Positions 22,434-34,665 of a stretch of DNA of 64,000 bases are shown here, piece by piece. The notes under the pieces are model-generated. The model saw only the letters and a program-made list of their open reading frames with translations, searched no databases and was not told where the DNA came from. The first letter of the stretch is position 1; every line of letters begins with the position of its first letter. The DNA comes from Pipra filicauda (lineage: Eukaryota > Chordata > Aves > Passeriformes > Pipridae), in the NCBI RefSeq assembly GCF_003945595.2, contig NW_024103862.1:124001-188000 (forward strand), in the 5' to 3' direction. The translations under genes were made by a program, and so were the position numbers.

Positions 22434-25400
22434 TTACATGACTGGGGAGTCACACCATGGATGAGGAGATGTGTTTGAGAGCTGTGACTGTGGACAGCGT
22501 ATAAAAGACTATAGGAGCTGATGGGGATGAATAACGAAAGGAAAAAGTATGGGGACAAGGAGACACCATGAGAACACCAAGTAGAGAAGCAAGGAGGTAA
22601 CAGTATGGGTAACACTGAGATGCTGAAGTTGGCACAAAAATGCAGCTGATGTCATGATTGCGGGTGCTGAGATGTAAAAAGTTGTAGAGGGTGGAGCAGA
22701 GAGAATGGAGCTAACATATTTTTTTTAGAGGAAAAAAAATAGCTAGCCTTATGAGAGAAAAAGGGACTAATATGGGACACAGAAAAGAATATGTGGTGTT
22801 CATATCTTTCAACCTTGATGGAATGATGCATCTTATCCCTGAACTATAGAGAAAAGTAGTAGGATTGCAGCAGTAGGATATGCAGAGTCTGTTTGACAAG
22901 GATAGGGCTAAAAAGTGGTAGTAGCCTGTGCAGGCAAAATGCAATATCCATTTTATTGTAGCCAGTAGTGTCTATGCTGTTTCTCTTGACAGCCCCTCTT
23001 CAATTTTCTTGAATTTTAGTTGAGTAGCAAGCTAAATGTCTTTGTTTCTCCACAGTGTATGTGCGCAGAGTCACCACTGCACCTTGTACTTCATCACCCT
23101 GAGAAATCTTGGTTCAGAAATGAATTTGGGTTTAAAGACTATTTTCAGAGTAAGGAGGTCTCTTGTCTCTGAAGAATACTGTTTTATGTTCTCTTTAGCA
23201 ATACAGCACCCTGGCAACTGTCTTTAGGATGTTTAGACAGGAAATGCATCCCAGAGCTCCCTCGGTAATCCAGGACTGCAGAGAAAGAGCCAAAGAAGAT
23301 GATTCTTTTTTTTTATAAGCACTGGGAGTATGTTAGGCATGCTCAATCTCAGGCTTTATTGAAATAAGTGTGATGGCTCTGCCTGTGAAAACAATGGAAA
23401 GTGTGAGAGGGAATTGAGAAGCTGAAGACTCAGTCCTAGAAATCTTGTTTCATGTAAATAATCCTTAAATTTGTTCATAGACTTGAATTATATGATTCTA
23501 GTTACCAAATGCTCATGGGAGATAAAAACAAAATGAGGGTTAGAAACAAAAACCTTAAAATTCTTTCTGGGCCACTAAATTTACCAGAACATATAGGGAC
23601 ATTAGACCAGCCTGTAGACCTGAAGCTGATTTATGATGAGTGCTGTTATTTTTTTATACTTAACATGCTTTCATTTTTCATGTGGATTTTTAAATGGAAA
23701 GCTCACAATGAAGGAGTTCTTTAGGACTATCAAAGGACATAGTGAATGCAAAACTACTGAATACAGAGTTATAATTGTCTCATTAGAAATGGTCAGTTAG
23801 AATTCAGAAACACTTTTTTTAACCAGGCTCAATGGTAATGGCAATCTTTATCAACTGATGTAAATTATTAGCAAATTTAAAAGCCCTTGAAAAAAATTGA
23901 CAGGCTAAACTCTTACTAAAAGCCTAAGATATGGATTCCAGAGGTAGGCATAGGACAGCTGCAAAATGAGTTAAGCCACCATAAATAGAGAATGAGGATG
24001 CAGAAAAATGGAAATCACTTTGTCTTTTCAGTGGGTCATTTTGAGTCCCTTTCCTTTCTCTCATTACTTGATAGAGGTTGTAAAAAAACAGCCCCATTTT
24101 TATTACATACATATTTAAAGGACATGATTTTGAAAGACCAGTCTGTATTTTTATCTATATGGTTTCATGCACATGTTTAATTGGGGATATATATTTTTTT
24201 CCTACTTACAAAATTATATGTTCAGAATTAAAACAGGATTGATTTTATTTTCAACACAAGATTTGCTTATTCAATTCAAACATGGTCAATCAATACAAAT
24301 GTATTTTAGCACAACAAAAGCAAAAAACAGACATGGAGAATCACATAAATGCATACATTAGGAGGATGAGGAGCTGACAGAAAAAATCTCTAAAATTAGT
24401 TGTGTGTGTTACTTTTATTCCACTCTAGATGCATTATTCTGTTCCTACTAAATAGTAACTTGAGAAGAAATATATTCATAAAGTAAAGTTGAAGGAAAAC
24501 AAATCTGAAACAGGTGCCTGAAAATTGCAAAGCCATTATCTTATTGAGAGCCATGACTATGGTAAATGGCTCAACAGTCACAGCTGAAGAAATAAGAAGA
24601 TTGGAGCTATTTAAACAAGAATTAAATGACACTATGAGGGAGTGAAGGATGTTGAAGTCCACTGCTAGCAAATGAAGCAAACATTGCAATTATTAATTGT
24701 TTCTGTTCAGCCCTTCTCCTTTAGCATATCAAGATAATTACACTCTAAGTTGTTTGATTAGAAAAAAGGGAGAATAGATAAAACTTGAAAATGCTCAGTG
24801 GGCTCCCTAGTATTCCATACTTTCTGCTTACAGTAATAATGAATATAACATGCTACACCTCTTGCTGATTTCAGGAACCTGTGTATTAGCTTTCCAGTGT
24901 AAGAGGGTACTGGAGTCTCCCTGTTATGTGCTATACATCTGCAAAGTAAACACAGCAAATTACAAGATAGGGTGGTGATGGCTCAGGACACTTCATTAAT
25001 GCACACTGGAAATACAGCTCTTCCAATGTTCCTGTACACCTGGTCAGACCTTCGCTCTCTGGATGTCCCCCAGAAAAAAAAAGATGAATTGCAGTAAGTT
25101 TCTGCTTGTGCCACAATTAATGGTTTCAAAGCAATCAATAATTTAATTATTAATTAGAATTAAAAGTTAGGAATGATCGTTTTGTGCAGCATAGTTCACT
25201 CATACAAACCAAGAACATGTGGCAGCAACCATACCTGAGTGTAAGCATCAAGATCTAATGAAATTCTAGGCAAATATTTTTCTTGTAAATCCGTGATTAA
25301 AAATATTGGGCTGGATTTATCAAAATAAGAATGGATATTGTGCAAGGTTTTCACTTTTATTGAAATTATACCATAGAAATTAATCTTTTTGTATTATATT

Positions 25401-25422
25401 CACACATTATGGATAATGTGTG
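25401..25422. repeat. Perfect inverted repeat, 10-bp arms
   Basis: CACACATTAT, then GG, then ATAATGTGTG. It could form a short hairpin or bind a dimeric factor. No function is assigned. Confidence 0.9.
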
Positions 25423-26910
25423 ATCTTTTCAGAAGTCAGATGCATGTGAGGATACAGAAGAGTCCAAATCAAGGTATCTTTAAGTGCTAAAAATGACATT
25501 TTTGCAACAAAATCCTTATCTATACTCTTTGTTCTGTATTTCTCATATAGAGCTCTCACGGTCTCTTTTTTAGTTAGCTATGAGGAGAATGTGATCTCCT
25601 TGTTCTAAAATGTCAGTCTTTTATTACATTCTGGTGTCCGTCTTTTCTCTTATGAAAAATACATAACTCTGTAACTCTTTGTGCACTCATTTATTTATGG
25701 TGCAGGGAAGCTCATACTCCCCAGGCCATAACAGCTCACTCTTTAATTCCCCACTGGGTGTATTTCTGGAGCACCATCAGGTTTTCCTGATGTTGTTTTT
25801 GTTTTGTTTTGTTTTTTTTAAGCAATGAACCTGAAAGAGAGAGATTAAAGGGAAGGAAAGAGACATTCTGCTTGTCTTCTCTTTCATATCCTCTTACCAC
25901 TTTTCTTTGGCCAGCTTTCACAGCTAAAAGTCTATCCAGTGACTCCTCACCTTTTTTCCAAGAACGTTGGTTGTTCAAGAATAGAGTACTTTGTACTCTT
26001 ATGCTCTACTCTGTCTTTTGTTATGCTTTGGCTTCTGACACTTATTTCTAAATGTTCTTGCAATATATTGCTGTTAATGGTCACTGACCTGCATTTCCTG
26101 TGTGGATTATGGAAAATAAAACTGAATAAGGCCTTAGCAAAATGCAACCTAGAATGGTCTGTTATGGTTGTAGAAGTTTTTTTATTTTTCTTTTTAAAAG
26201 AAAACTTTAAGTGATAAGTGCAAATTCATGTGGCATTTTCACAGCCGTAACTATCTTGTCACATTGCTTGCTGTGGGGTAATTCAATCTCAAAACATTTT
26301 TGTGGTCAGTTTTCATTTCACTTCTGTGTATTTCCAAGATTTTTGCTTGGCTGTGTAAAGAAGTGTCAGCATTCAATTAAAAGATACTACATGTCTATCA
26401 AAAGGGACTGAATATTGCCTATGGCTCTCAGGATATCAAAGAGACATCTATCTGTGATTTTTTTGGGAGCAGTCCAGGTTGTTGGCTTTCTAAACCACTG
26501 CAAGTAAATCTGTAAGTAAGATAGTTAATGAAAATAGCAATTATCCTTTACTATGTCTTTCAGGAGTATATGGCAAACCAATCTCTCTACTCTAAAGCAT
26601 CAATTCTGCATTAATATGGCTTCTTTTATTGTGTGCCAGGCAATACATTTTATCCCCCTGTCAAATATAGTGTCTTTGCTGTTGAGAACTGAACATAATA
26701 CTACATCTCAGAAGAAAAGAGCTATGTCAAAAGGAGAGCATGGTCTTAATTCTCACTTCGCACGCACATTGCTGTAATTCTACTGCTGTTAGCTGAGCAG
26801 CCCCTGATTTATGCTAAGCAAGATTAAAACCAAGTCCTATATATCAAATGTTGGCTTTATGTATATTTTTATTATTTGTACAGAAATGAAAACCCAAAGA
26901 ATTCAATTAC

Positions 26911-27441
26911 CGTCCTGGTTTCACCTGTGATAGAGGGAATTTTCTTCCTAGTAGCTAATTTTGCTGTGTTTTACTGATGGTTTAGTTGTTGCTAAGCAGT
27001 GCTTACCCTAAGTCAAGGGCTTTTCATGCTCTGCCACTGAGCAGGTGCACAAGAAGCCGTGAGGAAGCACAGCCAGGACAGCTGATCTGAAAGGGCCAAA
27101 GGGATGTTCCATAGCTTAGAATGTCATACTCAGCATATACAATGGGGAACTTGGCCAGGAGTCACCAATAGCTGCTCAAGGACTAGTTGGGCATTGGTCA
27201 GCAGGTGGTGAGCAACTGTATTTGGCATAATTTCTTTCTCTTGGGTTTTATTCTGCTCTCTACTTTTCATTACTATCATTAGTATTATTAACATTATATT
27301 TTGTTTCAGTTCTTAACATGTCCTTATCTCAACCAATGAGGTTTACTTATTTTTCCCCATTCTTCTCCCCACCAGGGAAGATCGAGGAGTGAGCAAGAAG
27401 CTGCATGGTACTTGGTTGCTGACTAGCATTAAACCACATCA
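26911..27441 (+). mobile_element. Solo LTR of a bird endogenous retrovirus, 531 bp
   Basis: It starts GTCCTGGTTTCACCTG after one base and ends CATTAAACCACATCA. It contains the order TTTTCTTCCTAGTAGCT, TTTAGTTGTTGCTAAG, CACAGCCAGGACAGCTGA and TATCTCAACCAATGAGG, known from a common avian LTR family. A 5-bp target duplication ATTAC lies at 26906-26910 and 27442-27446. No internal retroviral sequence is present, so it is a solo LTR left by recombination. The first base is C where TG would be expected. Polarity is by comparison with the remembered family consensus. Confidence 0.85.
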
Positions 27442-27446
27442 ATTAC

Positions 27447-28382
27447 TTAGATATAAATCTTGTTTGGGCCAAATTAGGGGTGTATATAATTAGCACCCCA
27501 ATGTAATTTCTTTTCTTTGGAGGCAGATATTAATTTCCTTTCCTAAGACCATGTTTGTCTTATTTTCTCTAAATCTGAAATTTAGATAACATATGTTTTA
27601 GTATGTATACATTAAACTGACATTATGTCAATTAAAATTGAAAAATGCAAGTGACTGATTTCATGGTCTAGCTAATTAACATAGTCATCTGTTATATGTT
27701 ACTGAATTCTGATTTTTTAGATAACTCATATCTCCATACATACAGTCTATTTTATTATATTTGTTTCTAACTAAAGTGTAATAGATATATTTCCTACCTC
27801 TAAGGCTATCCATACATTTACAACCATTTGAAGAATAAATCTGATTTTTTATGGAACTTGAGAAATTTGGAACTTTCTTTCATTTGCTATTAACAACAGA
27901 AAAATATGTAAATGAGTGAAAGAATAAATAGCATCGATTTGCAAAGATGAGATATAAAGAAGCTAATATAAAAGGTCTTTTATCTAGTGTAATGCAGGAC
28001 TTCTGAAACAAATTGAGCCTTTTAGTCACCATATGGCATTTTTAGAGCTCTATTATTGTTCTTGTATCCTAGACCTCTGCTCTAACAAATGAAATTTCCC
28101 CTCATATTGTGCCTTATTTACTTTGTTATGTGCCATTCACATTTTCCATTTGACCACTGATTCTGATTGGAAGGAAGAAAATTATTCTTCTTATAAGAAC
28201 AAATTAGGATGTTAGTGGAGACGAGCTTTAAAACTAAGCAGCTGTCTTCCACTTTTCTTTATTGACGAAAAAAATCCCAACTTCTTTTATCCTGTAGATA
28301 AAACTAGAAGCAAAGTGTGCTACCTTGTGGAGAGGTACAGTATCCATTCTAAGCATACACCATGTGAGATACTACGTCGTTG
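27447..28382. other. Intron-like sequence, nothing recognised
   Basis: AT-rich unique sequence between the solo LTR and a CR1 tail. Confidence 0.55.
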
Positions 28383-28523
28383 TAGTAGAGTCACAATCCC
28401 TGGAGGTATTTACAAGCTGTGTAGATGTGGCATGATTTAGTGGTGGACTTGGCAGTGCTGAGTTAGTTGTCTGACTCAATGATCTTAAAGGTCTTTTCCA
28501 ACATAAATTATTCCATTATTCTA
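28383..28523 (+). mobile_element. CR1: CR1 LINE 3' end, 5'-truncated
   Basis: Shows GAGTCACAATCCCTGGAGG, GTGTAGATGTGGCATGATTT, TGGTGGACTTGGCAGTGCTG and CTCAATGATCTTAAAGGTC, then an ATTATTCTAT tail. It is the same subfamily type as the copies at 7736 and 29565. Confidence 0.85.
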
Positions 28524-29564
28524 TAAGTCTAAACATAAATCTACTGAATTAAAAGTAGTCACAATAGATATCATGATGTAAGTACATTATAAAACATTTA
28601 TTTGGAGAGTTAAAGAAGATGGAGGACAAAGAGTGCCTCATCAGGGAACTCTGAAGTGAATGTGACTGTTTCCTTCTACTTGAAAATAGACTCTCAATCA
28701 AATCTATAAAGACATGACTTATGAAAGCATGTGTTGGAAAATTAACACAATCACTTATTTCCAGGGAAAATTTCACACTGATTCAAAGTCATGATGAAAA
28801 AGCATCATAGAAAAATGTCATTTTAATCCATTCTCTAATAAAGAAAAAGAGAGAAAGACAAAGGGGGGAAAGCCTGAAAGTTGAAGATTGTGTGAGATCA
28901 TAGGTCATTTATTTGAAAGAAAGGCTCTGTTAAGTTAAAGAGAGTTATAGAGATAATGTACCCTTTACATAAGGACTTCCAGAGTGTCTGTGTGCCTTCT
29001 GCAAGTTATCAATTCCAAGTTAAAGTATTTAGGTTTCTATATGCCAGAGGTTAACCCATCAACAGAGTAATAATGAATATGAAAAGAAGTGAGGGAGGAA
29101 ATGGTTCAATTTAATCAGTGCTATGGATTTGGAATATGCTATGGATTTGGAAAAATAAAAAAAAGGAAAAAAGAGTCAAGCATCAAAGTCCATCCAAAGC
29201 TTCAATTCAGTGAATGTTTCCCTTGTAGAAACAGTGTGACGGGGTCATGACTAACAAAAACATACAAGAAGTTAAAATCCAAGATGAGTGCTCTGCATGG
29301 CTGATCATTCCTTGTACGGTGCAGAGGGACACCTTCACCTTTCACACGCCAGGAGTTTCCAAGTGGGAGCAGTCCTTCTGGGCACAGCAACACCAACCTG
29401 CTTTCAGAGTGCAAAAGTCAGTTTTGGAGTGTTCTGACCCAGCATGCATCAACTCCCTGTCTTTACTGATGGAAATACTTGTGCTGACATGCTTTAAATA
29501 TTTTTCTTTGCTTTAATTTAAAGATTTTCCTTCACCTGTTTCAAAGGCTCAGAAATCTTGAAAG
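28524..29564. other. Intron-like sequence, nothing recognised
   Basis: Unique sequence with a two-copy direct repeat, TGCTATGGATTTGGAA, near 29120-29153 followed by an A-rich stretch. Confidence 0.55.
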
Positions 29565-29786
29565 ACTGTACATTAGGAAAAATTTCTTCACCAAAAGGAT
29601 TGTCAAACTTTGGAACAAGCTGTCCAGGGAAGTCGTTGAGTCACTGTCCCTGGAGATACTTAACAGATGTGTAGATGTGGTCCTTAGGACATGGTGTAGT
29701 GGTGGATTTAGAAGTGTTAGGTGAATGGTTGGACTTGACAATCTTAGAGGTCTTTGCCAACCTAAATGATTCTATGACTGTGTGTT
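29565..29786 (+). mobile_element. CR1: CR1 LINE 3' end, 5'-truncated
   Basis: Shows AAAAATTTCTTCACCAAAAGG, shortened here to its core TTTCTTCACCAAAAGG, then TTTGGAACAAGCTGTCCAGG, GTAGATGTGGTCCTTAGGAC, ATGGTTGGACTTGACAATC and AACCTAAATGATTCTATGAC. Only the 3' untranslated end and the last codons' region remain. Confidence 0.88.
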
Positions 29787-32700
29787 TCTACCATCAGTCT
29801 TACAGCCTGTGTGCATAAACAATGCCAGTACCAAAGATGAGAAAGAGCAGCAGATCTTGCCACGGGCAGACAAAAGTTACCAAGGAGGATTCGGGGTAAG
29901 AAATCCACCTTGCTGATGATGGAAGTGCCTGGGCAACTTCAGGATCCATTGCTAAAAGCTCCAGATATTGAAAAGCAAAATGGTTTGCTATTTTCCATAT
30001 AAATGAAGACAATCAAAGTCTTTAAATCAATCCTCTTTCTCCCTTCTCAGATAAAAGAAACAGAAGGAATTAACAAGTAAAGGCAAGGAAGAAAGTCCTT
30101 AAGATGGGAAATTATTTTTAGACGTTACTGTTGTTAGCAAAATGAGAAGGAGGAATCAGAGATAAGTTAAGAGTATGGATGAAATCCTGGCCATGCTGCA
30201 ATAAATCCCAAAATTCCCACTGGTGTTTAAATAGGAAGGAATTTTTTTTCCTTTGGGTACAGATTTTACCACATATACAAAATACATTCTGCAATACCAT
30301 TGAAAAAACAAAAATGCTGAGAGTTTAAGTGATAACTGTAGTTTAGATTAAATACTAACAGCACATACTGAAAAGGAAATAACACATCAGTCTCCGATAA
30401 ATTTCCAGGTACTGTTTCTTTTCAACAACAATAATAACCCTAATAATAAATAAAGGGAGAGAAGCTCTTCACTCAGTACATCTGTCTGCTGCTAGGAGCA
30501 TGGCACTCAGTGCAGAACACTGTATTCTACTCACTTTTAAATTAATTCTGCCTTCTCACAGGGTTTCTTGTGTTATTCCCATACCCCAAAGTGCTCTTTC
30601 CTTTTTGTGCATGCTCCTTGGCTGTTAGTCCTCCTTTCACAGCCAACTTCACTGAGGCCACACAAAGTCTGAAAGCCAGCTTTGGCACCATATCAGCTAT
30701 AGAGGCTTCTTAACAGAGCAGGCAATGTCTATTTGAAGGACTTTAGACTACAAAATACACATAAATCCTCTTAAATATATAATTATTTACTGATGTTGCC
30801 CACTCTGTCTGAAGTAGTTAGCAGCATCTGTCAAAAACTCTGGACAAATGTAAGTTTCCAATCTAAATTAATTTTGAAATACAACAGTTCAAAATAATTT
30901 GGGAAAGTGCTCCAGACCCCCTCAGATTGTTTGACCTGCTGTATTCCCAAACATGAAGCTTGAAGACTTTGTTTTGGATTTCCATGGCTAAGTTTGCATG
31001 TGAAATACCATATTGTTTAGCTCTGTTGCAGTGAAGCTGTGAGGACTGAAAATATGAAAACAGGCTTTATTAAAGGAAAACAGCTTCAGTCTTTAAAGAC
31101 TGAGACTAATTCCTCCACACAAGCACACTATTTAGTGATGTTCTGAAGACCCAATCACTAATTCTGTAAGCACTATGTGAGATAATCCTTAGGGGAAAAA
31201 AACCAACCATAATGGACAAGAAGAGTGTTAAAAAACAGAGTGATTGGGATAAAAAAAAAAAAAAGGTTCATTGGGAGCCTGGGAATTTCAAAGGAAACCC
31301 TAGTTTTGCCTAGTACTGTGTTTTGAAGTTTCAGCACTATTCAACCATTTGCAAATGCTGTGTAAAAGCAGTTATTTTTACATTCTTCTCCATTATATTG
31401 TGAATCATCCTCAGATCATCTTTCCTTGAGTAAGGAGTGTGGAAACCAGGGAATTAATAGAAAGATATAGGGTCTGAAAGGCAGAAGAATTCCTGCAGCA
31501 TGGCTGGCTAAATAGTCAGTGAATAAGCAACTTGGGGAGGCTTTTTCTGTTACTGTGAATTATGACTGAGTTTCTAAATGCAGACACAGCCAACAGTGCA
31601 TCTGCACGTTAGCATTTGTGAAGTGATTTGTTCTATAAATGCAGTATTGATTTCTTAGAAGAACATAGCATACACCTTCAGAAATTTTTCCCTATGTGAA
31701 GACACTTTGGCTTTTTGCTTTTCTGTCCCTTGCAAAGGGTTCCACAACCTAAAATGGACTCCCTGGCTATAGAATTTATTACAGTATAGTTCTATTCTTC
31801 TCTTACCCTTTAATTTGACCTTTCTAGATGTAGTCTAATAATTTCCTGTCCTATAAAGTTAATTAAGAATTGAACATTTCTACCTGTTAATGCAGTAAAA
31901 TGCAGTTGTTCTTTGGACAGAGCGTATTAATAATGTCACTAATTGAGGCAATAATTGCCATGACATAGGTTCCCTCATTTTGCTGTGGATGAGTTTTACC
32001 TAGGGGAGGATTAGGCTGTGACCTGACATAGGGGTTGTAAACTCTAGTAATGAGAGAACATGTTACAATCACCCTGTGAGGCCCACAGCAGAGATAATTA
32101 GCAGTGGGCAGGAGAGCTTCGGTGGGGCTGTAGCATCTGTGTGCTGTTATTAGGGACTTTGATACAAGAATACAGCTAAACTGGCCAATATTACCCGTGT
32201 TGGGCATCCTTATTCCCATGCATTCTAGTGGAGAAGCACAGTGTTACAGTGGCTCAGCTTCCTGCACTGAGAGGACTTTCCTCCTGGGAGCCAGGGGTAG
32301 ATGGGTGGTGTGGAGCCACCTCAGGTCTCTCTCTTGAAAGCCACAGAAATGCTGTTAGAGCTCCTGGGTGCAACTTGTTCTTAGGCTGGGTTTTCAGGAC
32401 AGCATAAACCCCAGCAGAATTGCACTTCAATTGCTGCCAGATAGAGGGTTACCTGGAAAAAGCCATGCAGAAGTCCAACCTAGATAGAGACTCCACTGAG
32501 TTTCCCTTTTCAGCCTGTTCCAGGAAAAACCATAAGATTTGGAATTAAACACCTCAAATGTGTTTTGCCTAAAATCCAGTTGAGTGGGGGGGAGGGAGAA
32601 CATCTATTAACTCATAGCTTCACTTAAATTCCTTTAAATGCCATATTGAAATTCTTCATCCAACATTTCCAACAGTACATACAAAGTCCTGATAAATCTT

Positions 32701-33159
32701 GGGTACTTAGGATAGGGGAAAGTGAAAAAAGAAGTTATTCCTTCAACTGGTCAATAATTTCCAGATTAAATTAGGGATGTTCTGTTTCACAGTTACAACT
32801 ATACTTACTTTTAAAACCTGTCAGACACTATACAGCCCTCATTCTGTTCCACAGCCCAGTTAGTCTACATATTCCCTCTTTGTAAATCCAACAGCTTTGT
32901 TTTATGTAGATTTTTCAGTATTACAGAATCAAGTTCAGAAGGCCTTATGATGCCCTCAGGTACATGGCGGAGGAACTTCAAGTGAGAACCTCATACCTTT
33001 ATGAAGATAAGGCTACCTTTAAGTCCACAATTACCTTTAAAAACTTAGACAAAATTTAAGTTGTTTGCTGATGGAAATACATAAGCTGATGGGTCTTGGT
33101 CTTATTCTTGTACTGTGTGATATCTGATGGAGGGAGGTGATAATTCAATAGTTATACTT
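29787..33159. other. Intron-like sequence, nothing recognised
   Basis: Unique sequence, including a poly-A run near 31250-31264. A 110-codon minus-strand frame at 31887-32219 has no recognisable domain and is treated as chance. Confidence 0.55.
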
Positions 33160-33381
33160 CCATATACTCCTTTACTGTGAAGGTGATGAGGCATTGGCAC
33201 AGGTTGCCCAGAGAAGTTGTGGATGTCCCATCCCTGGAAGTATTCAAGGCCAGGTTGGATGGGGCTTGGAGCAACCTGATCTAGTGGAAAGTGTCCTTGC
33301 CCATGGCAGGTGGGGTGGAATGAGATGATCTTTAAGGTTACTTCCAATCCAAACCCAAACCATGAATCTATCATTCTGTAA
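33160..33381 (+). mobile_element. CR1: CR1 LINE 3' end, 5'-truncated
   Basis: Shows TGATGAGGCATTGGCACAGG, TTGTGGATGTCCCATCCCTG, TTCAAGGCCAGGTTGGATGG and GATGATCTTTAAGGTTACTTC, given here as GATGATCTTTAAGG then TTACTTCCAATCC, with a short ATTCTGT tail. This is a different CR1 subfamily type from 29565, close to the copy at 53455. Confidence 0.9.
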
Positions 33382-33412
33382 CCATTAAACTAATATTTTA
33401 GTTTGTAGCTAT

Positions 33413-33417
33413 GTACC
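33413..33417. repeat. Target-site duplication GTACC, left
   Basis: Matches 34661-34665 exactly across the 1243-bp LTR. Confidence 0.9.
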
Positions 33418-34660
33418 TGTAGTGGTTTGAATCCTGTTTTCCCCCAGAGGCTAAGAAAAGTGGTAGACCCCAAGGGGTGGAAACCCCTGGAAGTTTTGAA
33501 GTTCTGTCCAATGAGCGCTCCTACAAAAATGTCAACATACCAAGAAGCTCACCGGAAGAGATGAGTTGTAGTTGGTTGTTGTAGAGTGGTGGCCATGTTG
33601 TGAGCCACGAGGAAGGGGCTCGGAGCCCCTTGGAGGGCTCTGCCCCCTCCCAGCCCTGGCTGGGGGGGCACTGCAGAGTCTTGGAACAGTGTTAGACTGG
33701 ACTAAGTGTCTGTAGTATGCCGGGAGATGTTTTCTCTACTGTGGGTGAGCAGAGACAGCAGCGGCAGGCGCAGCGTCCAGAGGCTCTGGCAGAGAGCCAG
33801 GACAGATAAGAACTGAACCGGAGAAGCAGAAGAGATGCAACTGAATAAGGAAGACACCGAGTTGTGTCGGAGAGCCGAGAAGGAGAGTCAGCAGCTGAGA
33901 GACAGAGTTCTGGGGGTAAGAACTATACCACACCCCCCCAAACTCCTTTGAGACCTCCTGGAAGGAGGAAGATGATGGACTCTTGCTCGAAAGAGCCTTG
34001 AAGTGCGACATGCACTGCAGAAAGGAGCTAGAGAGCTCCGAGAGGAATGCAGAGGGGGTGACCTTGGCTTCCCCCCCCACACACACACACTGCTGCCAAG
34101 GTGGCAACCTGAAGGCAGGGCACAGAGGCCCTGCAAGGAGCTTGAATCTCCTGGAGATACCAGACCGTCACAAAGACCCCCTGTGTCTTCGTGATATGAC
34201 CGTGCTGGAACGACCTTGTCTGGGGTTACGAAGCCCATGGAAGACCCCTCGCTTGGTGGCGATGGGGCCGAGGGAGCTTGGATACCTCCCTCATGAGTGC
34301 TGGCAGAAATCCAGCTATCAGCTGCTGCATGCATGTGGAGAGGACCAGATGACTGCTGCTGTAGAAGATCCTGCTGCTGCAAAGAAGGGATCTGTTCTTC
34401 TTTCCCTCCTGGACTTTTATTTGGAGGCGAGAAGAGATCTGATCCATTGTAAATACTATATGTCATGGTAGAGATAGTTGTGATCGTGTGTATAATGTGA
34501 TATGGTATTTATTTGTACAGTCATTGTAATATATTCCCTTTCCCCCATTTGAAGTCTGGTGTGTTTTGTCTGGAAAAAACCCATCTCACATTAGGTTGAG
34601 ATGTGGGAGGGGGAATGGAGCTAGGGAATTGGATTTTTGGGGCTATCTCAAACCATGACA
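33418..34660 (+). mobile_element. Solo LTR of a bird ERV, 1243 bp, copy 1
   Basis: The ends are TGTAGTGGTTTGAA and CTCAAACCATGACA, imperfect inverted terminal repeats with TG...CA. A perfect 5-bp duplication GTACC lies at 33413-33417 and 34661-34665. It contains the AGTGGTGGCCATGTTGTGAG block, a GGGGGTAAGAAC donor-like motif near 33913-33924 and an ACACAC run near 34079-34090. No gag, pol or env is present. The same family recurs inverted at 41681-42965. Long frames inside it (33888-34471, both strands) have no retroviral signature. Confidence 0.92.
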
Positions 34661-34665
34661 GTACC
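34661..34665. repeat. Target-site duplication GTACC, right
   Basis: Matches 33413-33417. Confidence 0.9.

Larger units (their letters stand above)
19137..26905. other. Intron-like sequence with low-complexity tracts
   Basis: AT-rich unique sequence. It contains a T9-G10 run at 19317-19335, a purine tract at 22371-22433 and a perfect inverted repeat at 25401-25422. Reading frames are short and without domain signatures. No CR1, LTR or RTE copy was recognised. Confidence 0.55.

Noticed and set aside
22352..22635. Minus-strand Ser/Leu-rich ORFs
   Set aside because: Produced by the GA-rich tract and its flanks.
31887..32219. 110-codon minus-strand ORF
   Set aside because: No recognisable domain, splice context or codon signature.
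33888..34471. Long overlapping ORFs on both strands (192 and 162 codons)
   Set aside because: They lie inside the solo LTR. Neither shows a retroviral or host motif.
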